NCBI RefSeq assembly: GCF_029846175.1
Contig: NZ_JARWAC010000001.1
Span: 337,482 to 401,481, forward strand
Source of the DNA: Sphaerisporangium sp. TRM90804
GTDB lineage: Bacteria > Actinomycetota > Actinomycetes > Streptosporangiales > Streptosporangiaceae
Direction: 5' to 3'
Length of the DNA: 64,000 bases
Both the position numbers and the translations under genes were made by a program. Below are positions 28,051-39,483 of this stretch, in pieces; positions within the stretch are counted from its first letter, which is position 1; each line of letters starts with the position of its first letter. Under the pieces are notes generated by a model, which was not told the origin of the DNA, did no database searches, and worked only from the letters and a program-made list of their open reading frames with translations.

Positions 28051-29217
28051 TCAGGCGGGCAGGCCGAGCTGGCGGGCTATCAGCATGCGCTGCACCTCGC
28101 TGGTGCCCTCGCCGATCTCCAGGATCTTCGCGTCGCGGTAGAAGCGGCCGACCGGGTACTCGTTCATGAAGCCGTAGCCGCCGAAGATCTGGGTGGCGTC
28201 GCGGGCGTTGTCCATCGCCGCGTTGGAGGCGACCAGCTTGGCTATCGCGGCCTCCTTCTTGACGGGCTCCCCCGCGAGCATCTTCTCGGCCGCGTGGTAG
28301 TACGCCAGGCGGGCGGTGTGGGTGCGCGCCTCCATGTCGGCGATCTTGAACTGGATGGCCTGGTAGCGGCCGATGGCCTGGCCGAACGCGTGCCGCTCCC
28401 CGACGTACTTCAGGCACTCGTCCACGCAGCCCTGGGCCAGGCCCACCGACAGGGCGGCGATGGCGACGCGGCCCTCGTCGAGGGTCTGCAGGAACTGGGC
28501 GTACCCCCGGCCGCGCTCGCCCAGCAGGGCGGACTCCGGGACGCGGCAGTCGCTGAACGACAGCTCGCGGGTGTCCGAGGCCGACCAGCCGACCTTCGAG
28601 TACTTCTTGGAGACGGTGAAGCCGGGGGTCCCGGCGGGGACGATGACCGTGCTGATCTCGGGCGCGGTGCCGCCGTCGCGGCTCTGGCGGCGGCCAGTGA
28701 TGGCCGCGACGGCGACGAAGCCGGTGATGTCGGTGCCCGAGTTGGTGATGAACGCCTTGGAGCCGTTGACGACCCACTCGCCGCCGTCGAGCGTCGCGGT
28801 GGTGCGCATGCCGCCGGGCACGTCGGAGCCGCCGCCGGGCTCGGTCAGGCCGAACGCGCCGAGCGTCTGGCCCGAGGCCAGGCGGGGCAGCCAGCGCTCC
28901 TTCTGCTCGGCCGAGCCGTACCGGTACAGCGGCATCGCGCCGAGGGAGACCGCCGCCTCCAGGGTGATCGCCACCGAGGAGTCGACGCGGGCCAGCTCCT
29001 CCAGGGCCAGGCAGAGCGCGAAGTAGTCGCCGCCCATGCCGCCGTGCTCCTCGGGGATCGGCAGGCCGAACAGGCCCATCCGTCCCATCCTCGCGACGAT
29101 GTCGTAGGGGAACTCGCAGCGCTCGTAGTAGTCGCCGATGACGGGAGCGACCACGTCCCTGGCGAACTCCTCGACGCTCTTGCGCAGGGCCTCGTAGTCG
29201 TCCTCAAGCCGGTGCAT
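28051..29217 (-). CDS. Acyl-CoA dehydrogenase of the leucine-type operon
   Basis: A 388-aa FAD enzyme. Domain order is the usual ACAD fold: N-terminal helices, beta domain with FGLTEPGGGSDVPGG and AFITNSGTD, and C-terminal helices with RYQAIQFKIADME, QIFGGYGFMNEYPVGRFYRDAK and EIGEGTSEVQRMLI. E370 in GEGTSE is the canonical catalytic base position of short/medium-chain enzymes; isovaleryl-CoA dehydrogenases normally have Ala or Gly there. The gene is last in the operon and starts inside the HMG-CoA lyase gene (14-nt overlap, GGAG before ATG 29217). Context suggests branched short acyl-CoA oxidation; the exact substrate is open. Confidence 0.9.
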   Translation of the reverse strand: MHRLEDDYEALRKSVEEFARDVVAPVIGDYYERCEFPYDIVARMGRMGLFGLPIPEEHGGMGGDYFALCLALEELARVDSSVAITLEAAVSLGAMPLYRYGSAEQKERWLPRLASGQTLGAFGLTEPGGGSDVPGGMRTTATLDGGEWVVNGSKAFITNSGTDITGFVAVAAITGRRQSRDGGTAPEISTVIVPAGTPGFTVSKKYSKVGWSASDTRELSFSDCRVPESALLGERGRGYAQFLQTLDEGRVAIAALSVGLAQGCVDECLKYVGERHAFGQAIGRYQAIQFKIADMEARTHTARLAYYHAAEKMLAGEPVKKEAAIAKLVASNAAMDNARDATQIFGGYGFMNEYPVGRFYRDAKILEIGEGTSEVQRMLIARQLGLPA

Positions 29218-30157
29218 CGTCTGACTCCTCCTTCTGTGCCATCGCCTGGACCACGCGGGACGGGCTCGGACGGCCCAGCTCTCCGGCGAGCCACACGCTG
29301 GTGGCGACCAGCGCCTCCAAGTCGATCCCGGTGCGCACGCCGAGGCCCGACAACATCCAGACCAGGTCCTCGGTGGCGAGGTTGCCGGTGGCGCTCTCGG
29401 CGTACGGGCAGCCGCCGATGCCGCCGGCCGAGGCGTCCACCACGGTGACGCCCGCCCGCAGCGCGGCCAGGGTGTTGACCAGAGCCTGGCCGTAGGTGTC
29501 GTGGAAGTGCACCGCGAGCCGCTCGGGCCCGACGCCGGCGCCCGCGAAGGCGGCGAGCAGGGCGGAGACGTGCCCGGGCGTGCCGACGCCGATGGTGTCG
29601 CCGAGCGACAGCTCCGAGCAGCCGAGGTCGAGCAGCCGCGCGCCGTTCCGCACGACCTGCTCGATCGGCACCGGCCCCTCCCACGGGTCTCCGAAGCACA
29701 TCGACAGGTACGCGCGCACCCGCAGCCCGGCCGCGCGGGCCCGCTCGACGACCGGGGCGAACATGGCGATCGACTCGTCCACGCCGCGGTTGAGGTTGCG
29801 CCGGGCGAAGGTCTCGGTGGCGCTGCCGAAGATCGCGATGTCGGTGACGCCGTGCTCCAGGGCCCGGTCCAGGCCGCGCTCGTTGGGGACGAGCACGGGG
29901 TAGCGGACACCCGGCGCGGGCGTGAGGCGGCCGAGCAGCTCCCCGGCGTCGGCGAGCTGCGGCACCCAGGAGGGGTGGACGAAGCTGGTCGCCTCGATCG
30001 TGGTCAGGCCGGCCTCGGCGAGGCGGGTGAGGAAGCGCGCCTTCACCTCCACCGGGACGACGACCGCCTCGTTCTGCAGCCCGTCGCGGGGGCCGACCTC
30101 GTAGACGGTCACCCGCTCGGGCAGCCCGTCCGCGGACACTCGCATGGGGGCGCGCAT
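29204..30157 (-). CDS. Hydroxymethylglutaryl-CoA lyase
   Basis: A 317-aa TIM-barrel lyase that cleaves HMG-CoA to acetoacetate and acetyl-CoA, the last step of leucine breakdown. Motifs: YEVGPRDGLQNE near residue 19 (catalytic R and metal D), ATSFVHPSWVPQLADA, LGDTIGVGTPGHV, HFHDTYGQALVN (metal histidines) and GGIGGCPYAESATGNLATED, with the conserved cysteine. ATG 30157 has AGGAGG five nt upstream and overlaps the biotin carboxylase stop by one base (TGATG). Length and motifs are normal. Other HMGL-like lyases act on related acyl-CoAs, but the carboxylase next door supports the leucine role. Confidence 0.93.
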   Translation of the reverse strand: MRAPMRVSADGLPERVTVYEVGPRDGLQNEAVVVPVEVKARFLTRLAEAGLTTIEATSFVHPSWVPQLADAGELLGRLTPAPGVRYPVLVPNERGLDRALEHGVTDIAIFGSATETFARRNLNRGVDESIAMFAPVVERARAAGLRVRAYLSMCFGDPWEGPVPIEQVVRNGARLLDLGCSELSLGDTIGVGTPGHVSALLAAFAGAGVGPERLAVHFHDTYGQALVNTLAALRAGVTVVDASAGGIGGCPYAESATGNLATEDLVWMLSGLGVRTGIDLEALVATSVWLAGELGRPSPSRVVQAMAQKEESDDAPA

Positions 30158-32181
30158 CACGCCTCCTCTCGCTCGGCGGGCTCGTCGCCGTCCCCGGCCG
30201 CGGGGTCGTCGCGGACGACGGCCAGCACCGCGTCCATGTCGACCGGCTGACCGGCGCGCACCGGCAGCTCGGCCACGACGCCGGCCGCGGGGGCGGTGAC
30301 GGTGTGCTCCATCTTCATCGCCTCGACGACCAGCAGCGGCTGGCCCTCGGCGACACGGTCGCCCGCGGCCACCTTGACCAGCAGCACGGTGCCCGGCATC
30401 GGGCTGCGGACCACGCCGTCGCCGGCGCGGCCCGCGCCCGGGCGGTCGTCCGGGTCGCCGGCGACGTGCGGGGTGATCGCCCACGAGCGGCCGTCGCGGC
30501 CCAGCCACACCGTCTCGCCGTCCCTGGCGCAGGCGAAGCGGGAGGTCACCCCGTCGAGGGTGACCCGCGCCTCGCCTTCCGGTCCGCGGCCGAGCAGCGC
30601 CGTGACGGGCGGGCCGCCGTCGACGGCGACCTCGGCGCCCGAGCGGGGCAGGCCGCGGACCGCGACCTCGGCGGTCTCGCCGCGCGCGGCCAGCAGCCAC
30701 CGCGTCCAGGCGGGCTCGCCGAGCCGCCAGCCGTCGGGAACGTCCCAGGGGTCGTCGCCGGCGGCGGCGGCCAGGCCGTCCTGCAGCACCAGGCCCGCCG
30801 CCGCCCGGACGCCGACCGGCAGCGCCTCGGCGCCGTAGGCGGCCTCCAGCAGCGCGTCGAGGCGGCGCTCGATCAGGCCGGTGCCGAGGGCGCCCGCGGC
30901 CACGGCGGGGTCGGCGAGCAGGGCGCGCAGGAAGGCGATGTTCGTGGTGACGCCCAGGACGGTGGTGTCGCGCAGCGCCGCGTCCAGCCGCCGCAGCGCG
31001 CCGGCCCGGTCGGGGGCCCACGCGATCACCTTGGAGAGCATGGGGTCGTAGTCGCTGCCGACGACCGCGCCCTCCTGGAGCGCGGAGTCGACCCGGACGC
31101 CGTCGTGCCCCTCGGGCTCGCGCAGCGCGATCACCCGGCCGCCGGTGGGCAGGAAGTCCCGGCGCGGGTCCTCGGCGTAGACGCGGGCCTCTACGGCGTG
31201 GCCGCGCGTGACGATCTCGTCCTGGGTCACCGGCAGCGGCTCGCCCGCCGCGACCCGGAGCTGGAGCTCCACCAGGTCGAGCCCGGTGACCAGCTCGGTG
31301 ACCGGGTGCTCCACCTGGAGGCGGGTGTTCATCTCGATGAAGTAGCCGGGGTGGCCGGGCTGGTCGCCGGGGACGATGAACTCGACGGTGCCCGCCCCGA
31401 CGTACCCGACCGACCGGGCGGCCTTGATCGCGGCGTCCGCCATGCGGCGCCGCGTCGGCTCGTCCAGCAGCGGGGAGGGCGCCTCCTCGACGACCTTCTG
31501 GTGGCGGCGCTGGAGGCTGCACTCGCGCTCGCCCAGGTGGACGACGGCGCCGTGCGCGTCGGCCATCACCTGGATCTCGATGTGCCGGGGGTCGCCGACG
31601 AGCTTCTCGACCAGCAGCGTGCCGTCCCCGAACGCGGCGGCGGCGGTGCGGCGGGCCGACTCCAGGGCCGCGGGCAGCTCCTCGGGCGAGCGCACCACCA
31701 GCATGCCCTTGCCGCCGCCGCCGGCCGACGGCTTGACCAGCACGGGGAAGCCGATCGAGCGGGCCGTCTCGGCCAGGTCGTCGCCGGGCTCGGCCCCACC
31801 GGGGACGACGGGCACGCCGGCGTCGGCCACCGTCGCCTTGGCGCGGATCTTGTCGCCCATGGCCTCGACGGCCTCGGGCGGCGGGCCGACGAACACCACG
31901 CCGGCCGCGGCGCAGCGGCGCGCGAACGCGGTGTTCTCCGCCAGGAACCCGTAGCCGGGGTGCACCGCCTGGGCGCCGGTGGCGGTGGTCGCGGCGACCA
32001 CCTGGTCGATGTCGAGGTAACCGCCGGGCAGGCGCACGGCGAGGTCGGCCTCGCGGGCGTGCCGGGCCCCGGCGTCGGCGTCGCTGTACACGGCGACGGA
32101 CCGGATGCCGAGGCGGCGCAGGGTCCTGATCACGCGGAGCGCGATCTCACCCCGGTTGGCGACGAGAACGGTGTCGAACAT
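30157..32181 (-). CDS. Methylcrotonyl-CoA carboxylase-type alpha subunit (biotin carboxylase plus BCCP)
   Basis: A 674-aa protein with biotin carboxylase ([61 protein letters not shown]), BT linker and C-terminal biotinyl domains; K623 in VEAMKMEH is the biotin lysine. It should pair with the carboxyltransferase encoded immediately upstream to convert 3-methylcrotonyl-CoA to 3-methylglutaconyl-CoA. ATG 32181 lies 3 nt after the beta-subunit stop; GTG 32187, two codons earlier, overlaps that stop by 4 nt and is equally possible. It is a clear paralogue of the alpha subunit at 9.4-11.4 kb. Confidence 0.91.
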   Translation of the reverse strand: MFDTVLVANRGEIALRVIRTLRRLGIRSVAVYSDADAGARHAREADLAVRLPGGYLDIDQVVAATTATGAQAVHPGYGFLAENTAFARRCAAAGVVFVGPPPEAVEAMGDKIRAKATVADAGVPVVPGGAEPGDDLAETARSIGFPVLVKPSAGGGGKGMLVVRSPEELPAALESARRTAAAAFGDGTLLVEKLVGDPRHIEIQVMADAHGAVVHLGERECSLQRRHQKVVEEAPSPLLDEPTRRRMADAAIKAARSVGYVGAGTVEFIVPGDQPGHPGYFIEMNTRLQVEHPVTELVTGLDLVELQLRVAAGEPLPVTQDEIVTRGHAVEARVYAEDPRRDFLPTGGRVIALREPEGHDGVRVDSALQEGAVVGSDYDPMLSKVIAWAPDRAGALRRLDAALRDTTVLGVTTNIAFLRALLADPAVAAGALGTGLIERRLDALLEAAYGAEALPVGVRAAAGLVLQDGLAAAAGDDPWDVPDGWRLGEPAWTRWLLAARGETAEVAVRGLPRSGAEVAVDGGPPVTALLGRGPEGEARVTLDGVTSRFACARDGETVWLGRDGRSWAITPHVAGDPDDRPGAGRAGDGVVRSPMPGTVLLVKVAAGDRVAEGQPLLVVEAMKMEHTVTAPAAGVVAELPVRAGQPVDMDAVLAVVRDDPAAGDGDEPAEREEA

Positions 32182-32183
32182 GG

Positions 32184-33767
32184 TCACATCCGGAAGACGC
32201 CGTAGCCGATGGGGTCGAGCGGGGCGTTGGCCGCCGCCGAGAGGGCCAGCCCGAGGACGGTGCGGGTGTCGAGGGGGTCGATCACGCCGTCGTCCCACAG
32301 CCTGGCCGTGGAGTAGTACGGGTTTCCCTGCTCCTCGTAGCGCTCGCGGATGGCCCGCTTGAACTCCTCCTCGTCGCCGGCGCCCGCGGGACGCACGGTG
32401 GCGAGCACGTTGGCGGCCTGCTCGCCGCCCATGACCGAGACGCGGGCGTTGGGCCACATCCACAGGAAGCGCGGGGAGTAGGCGCGGCCGGCCATGGCGT
32501 AGTTGCCCGCGCCGAAGGACCCGCCGATGACCACCGTGAACTTGGGCACCCGCGCGCAGGAGACGGCGGTAACCATCTTGGCGCCGTGCTTGGCGATGCC
32601 GCCGGCCTCGTAGGCGCGGCCGACCATGAAGCCGCTGATGTTCTGCAGGAAGACCAGCGGGATCCTCCGCTGGTCGCACAGCTCGATGAAGTGGGCGCCC
32701 TTGAGCGCCGACTCGGCGAACAGGATGCCGTTGTTGGCGACGATCCCCACCGGGTGCCCGTGCAGGTGGGCGAACCCGGTGACCAGCGTGGGGCCGTACT
32801 CGGCCTTGAACTCCAGGAACCGGCTGCCGTCCACCAGGCGGCCGATGACCTCGCGCACGTCGTAGGGCGTGCGGGTGTCGGCGGGCACGATGCCGTACAG
32901 GTCGCGCGGGTCGTGCAGCGGCTCCTCCGGCCGCGCCCGCTCCCACGGGCTCGGCGCGCGGGGGGCCAGGGTCGCGACGATGCCGCGGACGATGGACAGC
33001 GCGTGGGCGTCGTCCTCGGCGAGGTGGTCGGTGACCCCGCTGACGCGGGCGTGCAGCTCGCCGCCGCCCAGCTCCTCGGCGGTGACCTCCTCGCCGGTGG
33101 CGGCCTTCACCAGGGGCGGGCCGCCGAGGAAGATCGTGCCCTGGTCGCGCACGATCACGGCCTCGTCGCTCATGGCCGGCACGTAGGCGCCTCCGGCGGT
33201 GCACGAGCCGAGCACCGCGGCGATCTGCGGGACGCCGCGCCGCGACATGGTGGCCTGGTTGTAGAAGATGCGCCCGAAGTGCTCCCGGTCGGGGAAGACC
33301 TCGTCCTGCAGGGGGAGGAAGGCGCCCCCGGAGTCGACCAGGTAGACGCACGGCAGGTGGTTGTGGAGGGCGACCTCCTGGGCGCGCAGGTGCTTCTTGA
33401 CCGTCATGGGGTAGTAGGTGCCGCCCTTGACGGTCGCGTCGTTGGCGACGACCACGCACTCCCGGCCGGCGACCCGGCCGACCCCGGTGATGATCCCGGC
33501 CGCGGGGGCGTCGTCGCCGTACAGGCCGGTGGCGGCCAGCGGGGACAGCTCCAGGAAGCGCGAGCCGGGGTCGAGCAGGGTGGCGACGCGGTCGCGCGGC
33601 AGCAGCTTGCCGCGTTCGACGTGGCGCGCGCGGGCGCGCTCGGAGCCGCCGAGGGCCGCCGCCGCCAGCCGCTCGCGCAGCTCGGCGGACAGGCGCTCGT
33701 TGGCCTCGGCGTTGACCTTGAACCGCTCGCCGTCGGCGCCGGCGGTCGTCCGCAGCACTGGGACCAT
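32184..33767 (-). CDS. Methylcrotonyl-CoA carboxylase-type beta subunit (carboxyltransferase)
   Basis: A 527-aa carboxyltransferase. ATG 33767 is preferred because AAAGG lies 8 nt upstream; GTG 33776 would abut that site. N-terminal half: [50 protein letters not shown]-terminal half: [23 protein letters not shown] segment and [20 protein letters not shown]. This agrees closely with MCC beta subunits from leucine operons. It is first in the minus-strand operon carboxylase beta, carboxylase alpha, HMG-CoA lyase, acyl-CoA dehydrogenase. The promoter region holds two GTTA-N8-TAAC sites shared with the divergent TetR gene. A methylglutaconyl-CoA hydratase is missing from this operon. Confidence 0.91.
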   Translation of the reverse strand: MVPVLRTTAGADGERFKVNAEANERLSAELRERLAAAALGGSERARARHVERGKLLPRDRVATLLDPGSRFLELSPLAATGLYGDDAPAAGIITGVGRVAGRECVVVANDATVKGGTYYPMTVKKHLRAQEVALHNHLPCVYLVDSGGAFLPLQDEVFPDREHFGRIFYNQATMSRRGVPQIAAVLGSCTAGGAYVPAMSDEAVIVRDQGTIFLGGPPLVKAATGEEVTAEELGGGELHARVSGVTDHLAEDDAHALSIVRGIVATLAPRAPSPWERARPEEPLHDPRDLYGIVPADTRTPYDVREVIGRLVDGSRFLEFKAEYGPTLVTGFAHLHGHPVGIVANNGILFAESALKGAHFIELCDQRRIPLVFLQNISGFMVGRAYEAGGIAKHGAKMVTAVSCARVPKFTVVIGGSFGAGNYAMAGRAYSPRFLWMWPNARVSVMGGEQAANVLATVRPAGAGDEEEFKRAIRERYEEQGNPYYSTARLWDDGVIDPLDTRTVLGLALSAAANAPLDPIGYGVFRM

Positions 33768-33781
33768 CGTGCGCACCTTTC

Positions 33782-33797
33782 GTTAACGCGCGCTAAC
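33782..33797. promoter_or_regulatory. GTTA-N8-TAAC operator-like site 1
   Basis: GTTAACGCGCGCTAAC is an inverted repeat with one mismatched pair, 15 nt upstream of the carboxyltransferase start. It probably binds the divergently encoded TetR regulator and represses the leucine operon. Confidence 0.65.
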
Positions 33798-33809
33798 TCC
33801 GACCTGGAT

Positions 33810-33825
33810 GTTAGTCACCGTTAAC
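33810..33825. promoter_or_regulatory. GTTA-N8-TAAC operator-like site 2
   Basis: GTTAGTCACCGTTAAC keeps the outer GTTA/TAAC arms with the same 8-nt spacing as site 1, but its inner part is less symmetrical. Its centre is 28 bp from site 1 and it ends 24 nt before the tetR start codon, well placed for autoregulation. Confidence 0.55.
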
Positions 33826-33848
33826 TGATTCGTCTAATATTGCCGGTC

Positions 33849-34445
33849 ATGACCGTTGTGCGGAGTCCTACCCGCGTTCCGAGCCCCCGCCGCAGGGAGA
33901 TCCTGGACGCGGCGGCGCGGCTGTTCGCGGCCCGGGGCTTCCACGGGGTCTCCATCGAGGAGATCGGCGGCGCGGTGGGCATCTCGGGGCCCGCGCTCTA
34001 CCGGCACTTCAGCGGCAAGGAGTCGCTGCTCACCGAGATGCTGTTGGACGTCAGCGACCGCCTGCTCACCGCGGCGATCGAACGGGTCACCGCGGCCTCC
34101 GACGGCGCGGAGGCGCTGGACGCGCTGGTCGCGGGGCAGATCGACTTCGCGCTCGACCACCCGGCGCTGATCACCGTGCACGACCGGGAGCTGGGGAACG
34201 TTCCCACGGCCGACCGGCGGCGGATCCGGCGGCTGCAGCGGCTGTACGTCGAGGAGTGGGTCACCGTGCTGAGCGAGCTGTACCCGGCGGCGCCGCCGCC
34301 GAGGCTGCGCGCCGCCACCCACGCCGTCTTCGGGCTGCTCAACTCCACCCCGCACAGCGCCGGGGAGCTGCCGCGGGACGCGATGGCCGCCCTGCTGCAC
34401 CACATGGCCCGCGCCTCGCTGGCCGCCCTCGTTAACGATCGTTAA
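33849..34445 (+). CDS. TetR family regulator of the leucine-type operon
   Basis: A 198-aa regulator from ATG 33849. HTH: RREILDAAARLFAARGFHGVSIEEIG then AVGISGPALYRHFSGKESLL. The helical C-terminal domain has DALVAGQIDFALDHPALITV and HDRELGNVP, a pattern common among actinomycete TetR repressors next to acyl-CoA carboxylase operons. The likely inducer is an acyl-CoA intermediate; that is inference. Unusually, a perfect 16-bp GTTAAC palindrome overlaps the last codons and stop of the gene (34431-34446). No good ribosome site precedes the start. Confidence 0.88.
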   Translation: MTVVRSPTRVPSPRRREILDAAARLFAARGFHGVSIEEIGGAVGISGPALYRHFSGKESLLTEMLLDVSDRLLTAAIERVTAASDGAEALDALVAGQIDFALDHPALITVHDRELGNVPTADRRRIRRLQRLYVEEWVTVLSELYPAAPPPRLRAATHAVFGLLNSTPHSAGELPRDAMAALLHHMARASLAALVNDR

Positions 34446-34446
34446 C
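34431..34446. promoter_or_regulatory. GTTA-N8-TAAC site 3 spanning the tetR stop codon
   Basis: GTTAACGATCGTTAAC is a perfect palindrome covering the last five codons of tetR and its TAA. It is the most symmetrical of the three sites. It could be a roadblock or an auxiliary operator for looping to sites 1 and 2, about 620-650 bp away. Confidence 0.55.
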
Positions 34447-34518
34447 CGGCGCCGCCCGCCCGTGCCGACCGGCCCGCGGCGTTCCCCGATCTACCGGAAG
34501 CGGGTTGATCAGGCGGAC

Positions 34519-34549
34519 TATCTCGATATATCGTTGAGGTATCTCGATA
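34519..34549. promoter_or_regulatory. TATCTCGATA direct repeats and CGATATATCG palindrome before the ABC exporter
   Basis: TATCTCGATA occurs at 34519-34528 and 34540-34549, 21 bp apart (two helical turns), and CGATATATCG (34524-34533) is a perfect palindrome. This AT-rich patch sits about 130 nt upstream of the exporter. It looks like a PadR-type operator, although no padR gene is in the window. Confidence 0.45.
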
Positions 34550-34679
34550 GTAACGAGCGACTTCGCCACCCCGGGGCCAGGGGTGGCCGGGACGCCGCCG
34601 GAGGACATGATGGAGCTGGGCGTGCCGCGGGCCCGGCGCGCCGGTCCGCCGTCCCGGCAGGCGGCGGGGAGGAGACGAA

Positions 34680-35666
34680 GTGACGACGAACGACAAGCCC
34701 GCCGTCGCCGTACGGGGTCTGAGGAAGACCTACGGCGAGGTGGAGGCCGTCAAGGGCATCGACTTCGAGGTGCGCCCGGGCGAGGTGTTCGGGTTCCTCG
34801 GGCCCAACGGCGCGGGAAAGACCACCACGATCGGCATGCTGTGCACGCTGGTGCGCCCCACCGGCGGGGCCGCCGAGGTCGCCGGGCACGACGTCGTGCG
34901 CGAGCGCGACGAGGTCCGGCGCAACATCGGCCTGGTGTTCCAAGACCCGACCCTCGACGGCTACCTGTCGGCCGAGCAGAACCTGCGCTTCCACGCCGAG
35001 CTGTACGGCGTGCCCAGGGACGTGGTCGCCGGGCGCATCCGGCAGGTCATGGAGATGGTCGCCCTCTGGGACCGCAAAGACGCCAAGGTGCTCACCTTCT
35101 CCGGCGGCATGAAGCGCCGCCTGGAGATCGCCAGGGGCCTGCTGCACTCCCCGCGGGTGCTGTTCCTCGACGAGCCCACGGTCGGCCTCGACCCCCAGAC
35201 GCGCTCGGCGATCTGGGGCTACATCAACCGGCTGCGGCGCACCGAGGACATCACCATCTTCATGACCACCCACTACATGGAGGAGGCGGAGTACTGCGAC
35301 CGCATCGCGATCATCGATCACGGCGAGATCGTGGTCGTCGACTCCCCCGAGGCCCTCAAGGCCAGCGTCGGCAAGGACCGCGTGCGCATCGAGACCGGGG
35401 ACGACCAGGCGGCCATCGCGGCGCTCGGCGAGCGCTTCGGCATCGTCGACGCAGCCGTACGCGGGGGCGTGGTGACGTTCGCCGTCGACGCGGGAGAAGC
35501 CTTCGTCCCGCGCTTGTTCGCCGAGCTCGGCGTGCCGATCCGCTCGGTCAGCGTGTCCCGGCCGTCCCTCGACGACGTGTTCATGAACTACACCGGCTCC
35601 ACCATCCGCGACGCCGAGGCCGAGGGCGGCCCGTCGGCGTGGATGCGCGCCATGGCGAGGAGGTGA
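34680..35666 (+). CDS. ABC transporter ATP-binding protein, DrrA type
   Basis: A 328-aa ATPase; GTG 34680 follows GGGGAGGAG. Walker A is GPNGAGKTT near residue 41, the signature is [16 protein letters not shown] near 141, Walker B is [13 protein letters not shown], and the H-loop is in [15 protein letters not shown]-terminal extension (about 230-328) is typical of the daunorubicin-resistance DrrA group and ends with [11 protein letters not shown]. It powers the membrane partner encoded 2 nt downstream. Substrate is unknown; DrrAB exporters usually expel antibiotics or lipids. The promoter carries PadR-like repeats. Confidence 0.92.
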   Translation: MTTNDKPAVAVRGLRKTYGEVEAVKGIDFEVRPGEVFGFLGPNGAGKTTTIGMLCTLVRPTGGAAEVAGHDVVRERDEVRRNIGLVFQDPTLDGYLSAEQNLRFHAELYGVPRDVVAGRIRQVMEMVALWDRKDAKVLTFSGGMKRRLEIARGLLHSPRVLFLDEPTVGLDPQTRSAIWGYINRLRRTEDITIFMTTHYMEEAEYCDRIAIIDHGEIVVVDSPEALKASVGKDRVRIETGDDQAAIAALGERFGIVDAAVRGGVVTFAVDAGEAFVPRLFAELGVPIRSVSVSRPSLDDVFMNYTGSTIRDAEAEGGPSAWMRAMARR

Positions 35667-35668
35667 CG

Positions 35669-36538
35669 ATGACGACGGACGTCACCACGCCCGGGGTGGC
35701 CCGGGTGCGGGTGCCCGGGCGCAGCCTCCGGCACGACCTGCGGGCGATCAAGATCGTGCTGCACCGCGAGATGCTGCGGTTCGTCAACGACCGCACCCGC
35801 CTGCTGTCCACGATGGTCCAGCCGGTGCTGTGGCTGTTCGTGATGGGCACCGGCCTGGGCGCGCTGTTCGCCGGCCCGGGGCAGGGCGTCGACTTCCGCA
35901 CGTTCATGTACCCCGGCGTGATCGCCATGACGGTGATCACCACCGCCATGTTCTCCGCCGGCTCGATCGTGTGGGACCGCGAGTTCGGGTTCCTGCGCGA
36001 GATGCTCGTCGCCCCGGTCAGCCGCTCGTCCATCGTGATCGGCAAGTGCCTGGGCGGCGGCATCGTCGCCACCGCGCAGGGCGTGGTCATCCTGGCCCTG
36101 GCCGGGCTGGTCGACGTGCCCTACTCCCCCACGCTGTTCCTCACCCTGCTGGGGCAGATGTTCCTGGCGTCGTTCACCATCACCGCGTTCGGCGTGAGCC
36201 TGGCGGCGCGCATGCGCAACATGCAGACCTTCTTCGGGGTCATGCAGATGGCCGTCATGCCGATGATCTTCCTGTCCGGAGCGCTGTTCCCGCTGGCCGG
36301 GCTGCCCGGGTGGCTGGCACTGCTCACCCGGATCAACCCGCTCACCTACGCCGTCGACCCGATGCGGCACGCCGTCTTCTCCCACCTGGACGTCGCCCCG
36401 CACATCGCCCAGCGGCTCAACCCCGGCGTCCACTGGTTCGGCTGGCACGTTCCGGTCGGGGTGGAGCTCCTCATCGTCGCCCTCATGGGAGCGGCCCTGC
36501 TGGGCGTCGCGATCGCCCAGTTCCGCCGTCCCGACTAG
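35669..36538 (+). CDS. ABC transporter permease, DrrB/ABC-2 type
   Basis: A 289-aa membrane protein with about six transmembrane segments. Motifs of the ABC-2 permease family include LLSTMVQPVLWLFVMGTGLG, FMYPGVIAMTVITTAMFS, DREFGFLREMLVAPVSR (cytoplasmic coupling region) and INPLTYAVDPMRHA. ATG 35669 follows GAGGAGGTGAC, whose TGA is the DrrA stop, so the pair is co-translated. It is the membrane half of the exporter. Confidence 0.9.
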   Translation: MTTDVTTPGVARVRVPGRSLRHDLRAIKIVLHREMLRFVNDRTRLLSTMVQPVLWLFVMGTGLGALFAGPGQGVDFRTFMYPGVIAMTVITTAMFSAGSIVWDREFGFLREMLVAPVSRSSIVIGKCLGGGIVATAQGVVILALAGLVDVPYSPTLFLTLLGQMFLASFTITAFGVSLAARMRNMQTFFGVMQMAVMPMIFLSGALFPLAGLPGWLALLTRINPLTYAVDPMRHAVFSHLDVAPHIAQRLNPGVHWFGWHVPVGVELLIVALMGAALLGVAIAQFRRPD

Positions 36539-36582
36539 CCTCCCGCCACGGCCGCGCACAACCTCTCCTACGGAGAGTAAAA

Positions 36583-38853
<2,271 letters not shown>

Positions 38854-38880
38854 GCCGTCCGCGCGCCCGGCGGCTGGACG

Positions 38881-39438
38881 CTAGACGCGGCGGCCGGTGA
38901 CGGCCAGGGTGCGCGTCTGCGGGTCGGCGTCCTGCGGCACGGGCACGGGCGGGCCGAAGATGTCGCTGCCCGCGTACGGGGCCAGGCTGTCGTACGCCGC
39001 CGCCATCAGCCCGGCGTCCACCCGTTCGTCCACGCCGAGCGCCCGTGCGAGGTCCCAGGCGTGGACGGCGAGGTCGGCGGCCATCTCCATGCAGTAGCGG
39101 CGGGCCGGCGTCCGGCCGTACGACAGCGTGACCTCGCGGTCGAGCGCGCCCGGAGCGGCGAAGGCGGCGTGCGCGGCCGTGGCGGCCTCCGTCCAGCTCG
39201 CGACGGGGTCCTCTCCGAGCCGGTCGCCGTCGAACCGGTCACCCACCTCCTCCACCGTGGCGCCCTCGAGCAGCGACGGGACCCAGAGCTGCTCGACCAG
39301 CAGGTGGTTCACCAGGGCGCGCACGTCCCAGTCGGCGCACGGCGTCGGCGCCTTCCACTGCTCGGCGCCGACCATGGCCACGCGCAGGCCGAACTCGTCC
39401 ATCGCGATGGCGTGCAGTTCGAGTGTTCGATCCTCCAT
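38881..39438 (-). CDS. TIGR03086-type DinB-like metal-binding protein
   Basis: A 185-aa protein of the mycothiol-dependent maleylpyruvate isomerase-like group. Typical parts are PTPCADWDVRALVNHLLVEQ near residue 31, a central AAHAAFAAPGALDREVTL segment, and MEMAADLAVHAWDLARALG near 116; the histidines in NHL and VHAWD are the usual metal ligands. The ending SDIFGPPVPVPQDADPQ is characteristic of TIGR03086 proteins. Function is likely thiol-dependent but uncharacterised. It converges on the E1 gene. Confidence 0.86.
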   Translation of the reverse strand: MEDRTLELHAIAMDEFGLRVAMVGAEQWKAPTPCADWDVRALVNHLLVEQLWVPSLLEGATVEEVGDRFDGDRLGEDPVASWTEAATAAHAAFAAPGALDREVTLSYGRTPARRYCMEMAADLAVHAWDLARALGVDERVDAGLMAAAYDSLAPYAGSDIFGPPVPVPQDADPQTRTLAVTGRRV

Positions 39439-39483
39439 ACCGCCCCACCTACCCGCGAACGCCGGATCGTCCCCTCCGGGAGG

